Assembly (NCBI GenBank): GCA_934716785.1
Contig: CAKUYM010000287.1
Location: 1-5,703 of the forward strand
Source of the DNA: an uncultured Bacteroides sp.
GTDB lineage: Bacteria; Bacteroidota; Bacteroidia; Bacteroidales; Bacteroidaceae
Direction: 5' to 3'
Length of the DNA stretch: 5,703 nt
Under the pieces are notes generated by a model, which saw only the letters and a list, made by a program, of their open reading frames with translations, ran no database searches and was not told where the DNA came from. A program made the translations under genes and the position numbers. Positions within the stretch are counted from its first letter, which is position 1; each line of letters begins with the position of its first letter. Positions 1 to 5,629 of the stretch are shown here, in pieces.

Positions 1-8
1 TAACTAAA

Positions 9-48
9 AGGGCTGAATTCCAAGCGAGGAATCCAGCCCTAATTTTTA
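9..48. terminator. Rho-independent terminator, possibly bidirectional
   Basis: A 13-bp stem (9-21 with 28-40) closes a 6-nt loop. On the minus strand all 13 pairs form, one as G-U, and the stem is followed by TTTTAG. On the plus strand the same position is an A-C mismatch and the stem is followed by AATTTTTAGG. Either strand could use it. It does not belong to the permease, which has its own hairpin at 91-131, so it probably ends a gene lying left of the window. Which strand it serves cannot be decided here. Confidence 0.75.
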
Positions 49-72
49 GGCTCAAAAAGTTTTAGCGGACAG

Positions 73-131
73 CAATAGAATAAAATAATAAAATAACCCT
101 CGTTGCATATAAATTGTAACGAGGGTTATTT
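73..131 (-). terminator. Rho-independent terminator of the permease gene
   Basis: The arms 91-107 and 115-131 form a 17-bp stem, perfect except for one G-U pair, around a 7-nt loop. Reading on the minus strand the stem is followed by a T-rich tail (90 down to 73). It lies 52 bp past the permease stop codon and is oriented to end that transcript. Its good preservation suggests that decay of the permease gene, if real, is recent. Confidence 0.85.
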
Positions 132-132
132 A

Positions 133-171
133 TTGAATGAGGAAGGGATTTTGTTGAATGAGGGAGGGATT
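133..171. repeat. Short tandem repeat, 21-bp period, two copies
   Basis: TTGAATGAGGAAGGGATT at 133-150 recurs at 154-171 with a single A-to-G change, giving a 21-bp period. The pair lies between the permease stop codon and its terminator, so it would sit in the mRNA 3' end. The second copy runs into a perfect 12-bp palindrome, GGGATTAATCCC (166-177). This is probably a local slippage duplication; no function is evident. Confidence 0.7.
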
Positions 172-182
172 AATCCCCACCT

Positions 183-1970
183 CTACTCATTTTTCATTAT
201 CAATGCCGGATTGATACGGACAGCTTTGCGGACTTGCCACAGTAATGTTCCCAAAGAAATTACGAGTGTGAGGATAAAGCCTATTATAAAAAGATCCGTT
301 CCAATCGGGGCTTTCACTGCAAAATCTTTGGTATAGCTATAAATGATATAATAAACCAGAGGAATGGCTACAGCAAATGCCGCACCCAATATATAGAGAT
401 ATTTCCGCACCAGCAACAAGGCTACTTGCTTGCCGGTAGCACCATTCACCTTGCGCAATGCTATTTCACGATACCGCTGGCGAATATCATACAGAGACAG
501 GCCGAACAATCCAAGGCAGGATATACAGATAGCCAATCCGGCAAAAGTGACATAGATACGGGTCGTCCTCTTATCTTCCTCATATAACTTCTTTACTTCG
601 TCTTCTACAAACGAGTAATCAAACTCTCCCTGTCCCAGCACTTCATCATGCAGTTCTTTTAGGAAATCAACAGCCTCCTTGCGTTTTCCTTCCGCAATTC
701 TCGCTATCAGAGGCTCGTACGGATTGCTTCCTCCCCCGTATAAAATGATCAGAGGAATATCTCCTTTCGACAAATGCCCTGTCCGAAAATCTTCTACCAC
801 TCCTACCACTTCATAAGGAGGATTCTTACTTTCATCTACACCCATGCTCCACCACAAACGAGACTCCGGCAGCAATGAAGCATCCTTAATATTCTGTATA
901 CGGAACAATTTCTTGGCTGTTTCGTTGATAATCATCTTATACTGGGCAAACTGGTCTTTATCATTCCATCCTCTTCCTTCTTTCAGCTTCAGCTCAAACA
1001 TATCCATATATTCTTTGTTAGCGTAAAGAAAAGCGACTTTATGTTTCTCGCCATTGGCTGCTTCCAGATAGATATGGGGTTCCAAGTTTATGGGCATATC
1101 GCCATAGTTCCAAGTAACAAACAAAGGACACGCATCCATTTTCTGCCTGATGACTTGCTCTTTATGTCGTTCCAGCTCACGTTCTCTCTCCCACTCTTCC
1201 TTACTTAAATATCTTTTGTTGTACGTACCGTGTGACAAGAACTGACAGCATATGATATCCTTCACCCGATATCCCAAATCTGCATGAAGCATGGTATATA
1301 ACTGACGTACAAAATACAACGAAACCACTATCAAGCAGAAAGTAATGACATATTGCATGAACAGAAAAGCTACCCGGGATACAATTGAGTGCCCTCCGAC
1401 ATTGACCGAACGCAATGAAGTGATCGGAGAAGAGTAATTGTATTTCATGAAAGGATATATGGAAGTAACCAACGGCAATCCGAACAACAGGATAAGAGAC
1501 AGTGACAGGTCGAATTGTAAATCCGGCTTCACAGGGATTGAATATACCGTTGCAAATAATCCCGCCGTAACCTCTATCAACATCCAGACAACCAACATTG
1601 AGACAGCAACCATGCACAGGTTTTCAGCATATATCTGAGAAAATATCTGAAAGCTACTTGCGCCATATACCTTTTTAACTCCAAACTCGCGTGCACGTTT
1701 CAGTATGATAACCGTGTAGATATTGATGAAATTGAAGATTCCGACCAGCAACAGCATACACGCCACAGCAGCCAATACAATAACATGTTCTTTATTTCCC
1801 CTCAAGAAAGTGGCGGATTCTGAATTGACTACCTTATCGAAGTAGAAGGTTTTCAAAGGGGCAAGCTTGAATTGTATAGGCAGATGACTGAAACAAATCA
1901 ACGACTGGGGCTTGGAAATCTTCTCATTAAGTTTCTCTACATCTGTCCCTTTATATTGAATTACAAACAC
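183..1970 (-). CDS. N-terminally truncated ABC transporter permease (MacB/FtsX family), probable remnant
   Basis: This 595-residue frame matches the MacB-like permeases of Bacteroidota, which usually run to about 780-800 residues with two FtsX domains and two periplasmic MacB-type domains. What remains starts near the end of the first periplasmic domain (residues 1-50). Membrane segments follow at about 62-90, 115-145 and 155-175, with the cytoplasmic signature KRAREFGVKKVYGAS near 91-105. Then come a segment at about 197-225, the second periplasmic domain (230-465), and segments near 471-495, 520-545 and 558-580, with the matching signature RQRYREIALRKVNGAT at 497-512. The end, INPALIMKNE, is the usual C-terminus. 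The first membrane segment and most of the first periplasmic domain, roughly 190 residues, are missing. The only start is GTG at 1970; a stop lies three codons upstream and no homologous sequence continues in another frame. In full-length relatives the protein works with a LolD/MacB-type ATPase to drive export. Without its N-terminus this copy is probably non-functional, though the rest of the frame is undamaged. Confidence 0.85.
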   Translation of the reverse strand: MFVIQYKGTDVEKLNEKISKPQSLICFSHLPIQFKLAPLKTFYFDKVVNSESATFLRGNKEHVIVLAAVACMLLLVGIFNFINIYTVIILKRAREFGVKKVYGASSFQIFSQIYAENLCMVAVSMLVVWMLIEVTAGLFATVYSIPVKPDLQFDLSLSLILLFGLPLVTSIYPFMKYNYSSPITSLRSVNVGGHSIVSRVAFLFMQYVITFCLIVVSLYFVRQLYTMLHADLGYRVKDIICCQFLSHGTYNKRYLSKEEWERERELERHKEQVIRQKMDACPLFVTWNYGDMPINLEPHIYLEAANGEKHKVAFLYANKEYMDMFELKLKEGRGWNDKDQFAQYKMIINETAKKLFRIQNIKDASLLPESRLWWSMGVDESKNPPYEVVGVVEDFRTGHLSKGDIPLIILYGGGSNPYEPLIARIAEGKRKEAVDFLKELHDEVLGQGEFDYSFVEDEVKKLYEEDKRTTRIYVTFAGLAICISCLGLFGLSLYDIRQRYREIALRKVNGATGKQVALLLVRKYLYILGAAFAVAIPLVYYIIYSYTKDFAVKAPIGTDLFIIGFILTLVISLGTLLWQVRKAVRINPALIMKNE

Positions 1971-1996
1971 ATGAAGTTATCACAGCTTTACATACA

Positions 1997-2034
1997 GTGT
2001 GCATATACGCACAAAATTAGTGCGCAATCGCACA
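1997..2034. promoter_or_regulatory. Twin dyads upstream of the response regulator, candidate operators
   Basis: Two related inverted repeats occur here: GTGTGCATATACGCAC (1997-2012) and GTGCGCAATCGCAC (2020-2033). Both have the form GTGYG...CGCAC, and their centres are 22 bp apart, about two helical turns, so bound dimers would sit on one face. NtrC-family activators commonly bind paired dyads of this sort upstream of their targets, so these may be the regulator's own sites serving autoregulation or the formerly complete divergent operon. That role is an inference; the dyads themselves are plain in the sequence. Confidence 0.6.
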
Positions 2035-2056
2035 TACAACACATAATTATTATCCT

Positions 2057-2064
2057 TACCTTTG
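2057..2064 (+). promoter_or_regulatory. Candidate Bacteroides -7 element for the regulator-kinase operon
   Basis: TACCTTTG fits the Bacteroidota primary sigma -7 consensus TAnnTTTG exactly. Transcription would start near 2071, leaving a leader of about 20 nt before the ATG at 2093. No good TTTG is present at the -33 position, so the promoter would be weak or need an activator, which fits the dyads just upstream. No sigma-54 GG-N10-GC pair was seen in this gap. Confidence 0.4.
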
Positions 2065-2092
2065 CCAACGCATCACATTAATATAAAAAAAT

Positions 2093-3469
2093 ATGGATGA
2101 AATAAGAAAACTGGGAAAAATACTCATAGTAGATGACAATGAAGATGTACTCTTCGCTCTAAACCTGCTATTGGAGCCCTATACGGAAAAAATAAAGGTA
2201 GCCACTACTCCCGACCGGATCGAACATTTCATGACAACTTTCCAACCGGACCTTATCCTGTTGGATATGAATTTCAGCCGCGATGCCATTAGCGGTCAGG
2301 AAGGATTCGAGAGTCTGAAACAGATCCTTCTGATTGACCCGCAAGCCATAGTCATCTTCATGACCGCCTACGCAGATACCGACAAAGCGGTGCGGGCTAT
2401 CAAAGCCGGTGCAACGGACTTTATCCCCAAACCGTGGGAAAAGGATAAACTACTGGCTACGCTCACTTCCGGAATGCGGCTGCGCCGGTCTCAACGGGAA
2501 GTGAGCATCCTAAAAGAGCAGGTAGAAGCGCTTAGCGGTCAGAACACGTCGGAAGGAGAGATTATTGGAGAATCTCCCGCCATGCAGGAAGTCTTCGCTA
2601 CCATAAACAAACTGAGCGGCACGGATGCCAATATCCTTATTTTGGGAGAGAACGGAACGGGAAAGGATGTGATAGCCCGTCTCCTGTATCGTTGTTCGCC
2701 ACGATATGGCAAGCCTTTCGTCACCATTGATCTGGGCAGTATCCCCGAACAATTGTTCGAAAGCGAACTCTTCGGCTTTGAAAAAGGAGCCTTCACTGAT
2801 GCCAAAAGCCCCAAAGCCGGAAGAATGGAGGTTGCGAACAACGGAACCCTGTTTCTGGATGAAATAGGCAATCTTTCGCTACCCATGCAATCGAAACTGC
2901 TGACAGCCATCGAGAAACGGCAAATAAGCCGTTTGGGCAGTACGCAATCCGTTCCCATTGATGTCCGTCTGATTTGCGCCACTAATGCGGATATCCATCG
3001 GTTGGCTGATGAAGGTAACTTCCGGCAAGACTTGCTTTACCGTATCAATACCATCGAAATACATATTCCGCCACTCCGTGAACGTGGCAATGACATCATC
3101 CTGTTGGCAGACTACTTCCTGAAACGTTACGCACGTAAATATAAAAAGGATATGCACGGACTGACGCGGGAAGCCAAGAACAAACTGCTGAAATATGCCT
3201 GGCCGGGAAATGTACGTGAATTGCAGCACACGATAGAACGTGCCGTCATATTGGGAGACGGCTCTTTGCTAAAACCCGAAAATTTCCTTTTCCATGCCAC
3301 CTCCAAACAAAGGAAAGAGGAAGAGACGATACTGAATCTGGAGCAACTGGAACGGCAGACCATCGAAAAAGCCATGAAGCTCAGCGAAGGAAATATCTCC
3401 CGTGCTGCCGAGTACTTGGGGATAACCCGTTTTGCCTTATATCGCAAACTTGAAAAATTCGGCTTATGA
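2093..3469 (+). CDS. Sigma-54-dependent response regulator, NtrC/AtoC family
   Basis: A 458-residue cytoplasmic transcription activator with the usual three parts. The receiver domain (about 9-125) has the acidic pair D14/D15, phospho-acceptor D58, T91 and K113. The AAA+ domain (about 156-390) shows Walker A GENGTGKD (185-192), the sigma-54 contact loop GAFTDA (232-237), Walker B GTLFLDEI (251-258), the FRQDLLYR segment (310-317) and sensor II WPGNVREL (370-377). A Fis-type helix-turn-helix fills the C-terminus (about 419-458, containing NISRAAEYLGITRFALYRKL). Phosphorylation should promote oligomerisation and ATP-driven opening of sigma-54 promoters. GAFTDA keeps the threonine needed for sigma-54 contact; the G-to-D change from GAFTGA occurs elsewhere in the family. 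The ATG at 2093 follows an A-rich stretch with no Shine-Dalgarno site, as is normal for Bacteroidota. The next gene overlaps its stop by 4 nt and is its likely kinase. Family assignment is firm; target genes are unknown, with ABC export genes likeliest given the adjacent permease. Confidence 0.96.
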   Translation: MDEIRKLGKILIVDDNEDVLFALNLLLEPYTEKIKVATTPDRIEHFMTTFQPDLILLDMNFSRDAISGQEGFESLKQILLIDPQAIVIFMTAYADTDKAVRAIKAGATDFIPKPWEKDKLLATLTSGMRLRRSQREVSILKEQVEALSGQNTSEGEIIGESPAMQEVFATINKLSGTDANILILGENGTGKDVIARLLYRCSPRYGKPFVTIDLGSIPEQLFESELFGFEKGAFTDAKSPKAGRMEVANNGTLFLDEIGNLSLPMQSKLLTAIEKRQISRLGSTQSVPIDVRLICATNADIHRLADEGNFRQDLLYRINTIEIHIPPLRERGNDIILLADYFLKRYARKYKKDMHGLTREAKNKLLKYAWPGNVRELQHTIERAVILGDGSLLKPENFLFHATSKQRKEEETILNLEQLERQTIEKAMKLSEGNISRAAEYLGITRFALYRKLEKFGL

Positions 3470-4749
3470 AACGATTTGCAATCAGCGTGATATTACATAT
3501 CCTGTTTATAGTGCTGCTATCTATCGGTAGTTTTCTGCTGTTTCAAAAGCAGCTGTGGTTCAGCACCATTTTCTGCGCCCTGCTATTGGTAACTACCGCC
3601 ATACATCTCTACCGCATGCAATTCAAGCAGATCGCTTTATTGCGGCGGTTGACGTACGCCCTCCGCTACAATGACATGATGCAGACTTTCCATCCTCCTT
3701 TCAAGAATAGAATAATGAACGAGTGGGCAGAAGAACTTTCGGACAGTCTGAAAGATTTCCGGGAAAGGCTATTGGCTGAGGAAGTAAAGTGCCAATATTA
3801 TGAAAGCCTTCTGAATAAGGTAGATACAGCCGTACTTGTTGCCGATGGAGCCGGGCATATAGAATGGATGAATCAGTCCGCCATCACTCATTTAGGACAG
3901 ATTTCCCAGTTACCGGAAGCATTATTGTCGACTTCAGCCAACAATGACAGCGTACCGGTTGTCCGTATCGAGCAGAACAATACTGTGCTGGAAATGGCTG
4001 TTTCCTGCATTAAGTTCGCTACACAAGGCAAAGAGCAACAGATTATCAGCTTGAAGAATATCCACTCCGTGTTGGAACGGAACGAGATGGAGGCTTGGCA
4101 AAAACTGATACGCGTACTGACTCATGAAATCATGAACTCTATCACACCGATTATTTCTCTTTCGGAAACATTGAGCAAAAGAGGAATATCCCGGCAACCC
4201 GAAGATAAAGAATATTCCATCATGCTACAGGCCATGCAGACTATCCACAGGAGAAGCAAGGGATTGCTGGAATTTGTAGAAAACTACCGCCGTCTGACAC
4301 GAATACCCGCTCCTGTCCGCACAAGGGTTTCCGCCGCCGAGTTGTTTACGGATTTGAAGAAGCTATTCCCCGAAGAGTATATCCATTTTGAGACTCCCTC
4401 CTCACCGGAACCGGACTTATACATAGACCGTGCGCAAATAGAACAGGTGCTTATCAATTTACTTCGAAATGCCCGGGAAGCATGCGGAAAACAGACGGAC
4501 AAAAATATCCGGGTAAAATTAAAGATATCAGCAAACGGACTCAAGAATCTGTCTGTCTCCGATAACGGAGAAGGTATTCTGCCGGATGTTCTGGACAAGA
4601 TATTTGTACCTTTCTTCACCACTAAAACGTCCGGCTCAGGTATCGGATTGAGCTTATGCAAGCAAATCATGACTTTGCACGAAGGAAGCATCAACGTGAA
4701 ATCAGAACCCGGGAAAGGGAGTGATTTTATTCTCACTTTCCCCAAGTAA
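3466..4749 (+). CDS. Sensor histidine kinase, partner of the sigma-54 response regulator
   Basis: A 427-residue inner-membrane kinase. Two hydrophobic segments (about 5-26 and 31-49) are joined by only a few residues, so it has no periplasmic sensor domain. A linker (about 50-108) leads to a PAS-like domain (about 110-205, containing VLVADGAGHIEWMNQSA). The dimerisation and phosphoacceptor helix carries the H-box LTHEIMNSITPI, with H220 as the likely phosphorylated residue. The ATPase domain shows the N box (QVLINLLRNAREA, N331/N335), G1 DNGEG (366-370), the F box FVPFFTTK (380-387) and G2 GSGIGLSLC (390-398), so all catalytic motifs are present. The layout resembles NtrY/NtrB-type kinases. 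The start codon lies in ATGA shared with the regulator's stop, implying translational coupling and a one-to-one pairing. The signal is unknown; with so short a loop it is probably sensed within the membrane or by the PAS domain. No clear terminator directly follows the stop codon. Confidence 0.95.
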   Translation: MKRFAISVILHILFIVLLSIGSFLLFQKQLWFSTIFCALLLVTTAIHLYRMQFKQIALLRRLTYALRYNDMMQTFHPPFKNRIMNEWAEELSDSLKDFRERLLAEEVKCQYYESLLNKVDTAVLVADGAGHIEWMNQSAITHLGQISQLPEALLSTSANNDSVPVVRIEQNNTVLEMAVSCIKFATQGKEQQIISLKNIHSVLERNEMEAWQKLIRVLTHEIMNSITPIISLSETLSKRGISRQPEDKEYSIMLQAMQTIHRRSKGLLEFVENYRRLTRIPAPVRTRVSAAELFTDLKKLFPEEYIHFETPSSPEPDLYIDRAQIEQVLINLLRNAREACGKQTDKNIRVKLKISANGLKNLSVSDNGEGILPDVLDKIFVPFFTTKTSGSGIGLSLCKQIMTLHEGSINVKSEPGKGSDFILTFPK

Positions 4750-4875
4750 TGTTATCATTTCAATTCAATGCCATACTCTTTCATCGGGATAGAAATTTGG
4801 GTAGACATCGTTTTTTCCAATTTATAAGTTTCACCACCTTCACCAATGACTTAAGTTGTTGTCGGTAAATGAATT

Positions 4876-4932
4876 ATGGGTGAAGGCAAAGACCGAAATA
4901 AGGTGAACCCCTTCGTTTTCGCTTTCACCCAT
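4876..4932. repeat. Long inverted repeat built from GGTGAA motifs
   Basis: The outer arms ATGGGTGAAGGC (4876-4887) and GCTTTCACCCAT (4921-4932) form a 12-bp stem with one G-T pair. The interior has a small second stem, AAGG with CCTT (4900-4903 and 4910-4913), around a TGAACC loop that carries another GGTGAA. A T-rich tail is missing on both sides, so it is not a standard terminator, although it could stall transcription coming out of the kinase gene. Confidence 0.6.
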
Positions 4933-4946
4933 GGAATTTCATCTAT

Positions 4947-4974
4947 TAATAGCTGACAACTAATAGCTAACAAC
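4947..4974. repeat. 14-bp tandem direct repeat, two copies
   Basis: TAATAGCTGACAAC (4947-4960) is followed at once by TAATAGCTAACAAC (4961-4974), differing at one base. The pair ends six bases before the 21-bp iterons and shares the AGCT element seen at some of their junctions, so the two arrays may belong to one structure. Confidence 0.7.
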
Positions 4975-4980
4975 AAATAT

Positions 4981-5064
4981 GCTATAATCATATTCTTATT
5001 AGCTATAATGATATTCGGATATGCTATAATGATATTTGTTTTAGCTCAAAGGGATATTTTGAAA
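4981..5064. repeat. 21-bp iterons, four tandem copies
   Basis: Units begin at 4981, 5002, 5023 and 5044, exactly 21 bp apart. The first 14 bases are GCTATAATCATATT, GCTATAATGATATT, GCTATAATGATATT and, more worn, GCTCAAAGGGATAT. The remaining seven bases vary. A 21-bp period places each core on the same face of the helix, as in iterons bound by replication initiators or by cooperative regulators. No initiator gene is present in the window, so the role is open. Confidence 0.8.
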
Positions 5065-5068
5065 AGCA

Positions 5069-5098
5069 AGGTGAAACCGACAATGCCCGGTTTCACCT
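5069..5098. repeat. Perfect hairpin AGGTGAAACCG / CGGTTTCACCT
   Basis: Arms of 11 bp (5069-5079 and 5088-5098) enclose an 8-nt loop. The right arm also pairs with a second distant copy: 5088-5100 is the exact reverse complement of 5154-5166. Two alternative pairings are therefore possible in RNA or extruded DNA. No T-run follows on either strand, so simple termination is unlikely. Confidence 0.75.
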
Positions 5099-5210
5099 GA
5101 TTTCACCCCCTTGCCTTCACCCGCTATTGCCTTATCCATCGGCATTTCAAGAGTCAGGTGAAACCGGTGAAGGGCAAATTATCTATCTTATAGTGGCATA
5201 AGGTTCTTTG

Positions 5211-5386
5211 TACTTGTCCTGTCAATCTCATGTACATCATTCGTTGATATGCTGTACTTGATTCACTCGGATGTCCTACTTGTTTCAGTTCTGTTCAGTA
5301 CTTGTTTTGCCTTACTCATGTGCCTATTTGGATTTGAATCAGTATTTGTTTATATTTTGCACCGTTAATGTTCGCACTTTCTACTG
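5211..5386. repeat. Degenerate 22-bp array headed by TACTTG
   Basis: TACTTG occurs at 5211, 5255, 5277 and 5299, all in register with a 22-bp period; the missing register at 5233 reads TACATC. Later units at 5321 (TGCCTA), 5343 (TATTTG) and 5365 (TTAATG) decay progressively. The hexamer is often followed by WTTC, while the rest of each unit is variable. The units at 5211 and 5299 agree at 16 of 22 bases. The period is not a multiple of three, so this is not a protein repeat. It is not a CRISPR array either, as the constant part is far too short. I do not recognise the element. Confidence 0.65.
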
Positions 5387-5438
5387 ACACTACTGACAAC
5401 TGACACTTAATGCCCTTCTGTCAGTGCATTTGCGAACA
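5369..5438. repeat. ACTGACA repeats within a TGTTCGCA inverted repeat
   Basis: TGTTCGCA (5369-5376) and its exact complement TGCGAACA (5431-5438) bracket three direct copies of ACTGACA (5383, 5392, 5399) and one inverted copy, TGTCAGT (5419-5425). The inverted copy can pair with any of the three, giving a nested stem-loop. A fifth ACTGACA lies outside at 5514-5520. The arrangement could be an operator cluster or a structured RNA; the sequence does not decide. Confidence 0.6.
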
Positions 5439-5453
5439 AAATCGGTTGTTATC

Positions 5454-5468
5454 TATTGATAATCAATA
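5454..5468. promoter_or_regulatory. Palindrome TATTGAT-A-ATCAATA
   Basis: A perfect 7-bp dyad around one central base, AT-rich, lying 6 bp before a second and longer palindrome. It resembles a homodimer binding site. No gene start is near enough to assign it a target. Confidence 0.4.
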
Positions 5469-5474
5469 TAATGT

Positions 5475-5494
5475 CGTTACATTTGAATGTAACG
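5475..5494. promoter_or_regulatory. Perfect palindrome CGTTACATT-TG-AATGTAACG
   Basis: Two 9-bp arms are separated by two bases, giving a 20-bp near-continuous palindrome of the kind bound by dimeric repressors. It is too tightly closed to form an ordinary RNA hairpin loop. It lies 89 bp beyond the tRNA terminator with no adjacent start codon, so what it controls is unclear. Confidence 0.5.
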
Positions 5495-5582
5495 TAAAAC
5501 TGTATAATATTCCACTGACATAATAAATGTGAATGAGGTGTTTTTGCATAATAATTGCTTATGCCGAGCATACCTACAACAG

Positions 5583-5611
5583 AAAAGCCGATACAGTTTG
5601 TATCGGCTTTT
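5583..5611 (-). terminator. Rho-independent terminator of tRNA-Pro
   Basis: A perfect 12-bp stem AAAAGCCGATAC / GTATCGGCTTTT closes a 5-nt loop, with the tract TTTTCTGTTG following on the minus strand. It begins 19 nt after the tRNA 3' end and would end the tRNA transcript. The plus-strand tail (TTTTCC) could serve as a weaker terminator in the other direction. Confidence 0.85.
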
Positions 5612-5629
5612 CCATTATTCATTTTTTTG

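Larger units (their letters stand above)
4830..5171. repeat. Cluster of eleven GGTGAA/TTCACC hexamers
   Basis: GGTGAA occurs at 4879, 4902, 5070, 5157 and 5166, and its complement TTCACC at 4830, 4839, 4924, 5092, 5102 and 5116. That is eleven copies in 342 bp, against well under one expected by chance. Many are extended to GGTGAAACCG or GGGTGAAGGC, and opposing copies pair into hairpins (4876-4932 and 5069-5098). A further inverted pair of 13 bp joins 5088-5100 with 5154-5166. The function is not known to me. The pattern suits either a binding-site cluster or a family of dispersed palindromic repeats. Confidence 0.75.
4750..5582. other. Repeat-rich intergenic region without a credible protein gene
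   Basis: About 830 bp separate the kinase stop from the tRNA terminator. No frame on either strand has a convincing start, length or recognisable motif; the only sizeable open frame runs antisense out of the tRNA gene. The first 80 bp show nothing notable. From about 4830 on the region is a succession of short repeats, described separately: GGTGAA hexamers with hairpins, a 14-bp tandem pair, 21-bp iterons, a 22-bp degenerate array, ACTGACA repeats and palindromes. It is more AT-rich than the genes beside it. It could be a regulatory or structural DNA element, an untranslated RNA, or the worn remains of a mobile element. Confidence 0.7.

Noticed and set aside
103..336. Open frame of 77 codons on the plus strand
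   Set aside because: It starts inside the terminator hairpin and runs antisense to the permease C-terminus through the 21-bp repeat.
1201..1617. Open frame of 138 codons on the minus strand
   Set aside because: It overlaps the permease in another frame and its translation is low-complexity and family-less; the permease frame explains the sequence.
1971..2092. Sigma-54 promoter or a frameshifted 5' part of the permease
   Set aside because: No GG-N10-GC pair was found on either strand, and the reverse frames give no sequence resembling a permease N-terminus.
5211..5386. CRISPR array
   Set aside because: The constant part is only about six to ten bases and the period 22 bp, well below any CRISPR repeat-spacer size, and no cas gene is present.
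5503..5508. TATAAT as a -10 box
   Set aside because: The organism appears to be Bacteroidota, whose primary sigma factor uses TAnnTTTG, and there is no -35 or downstream gene.
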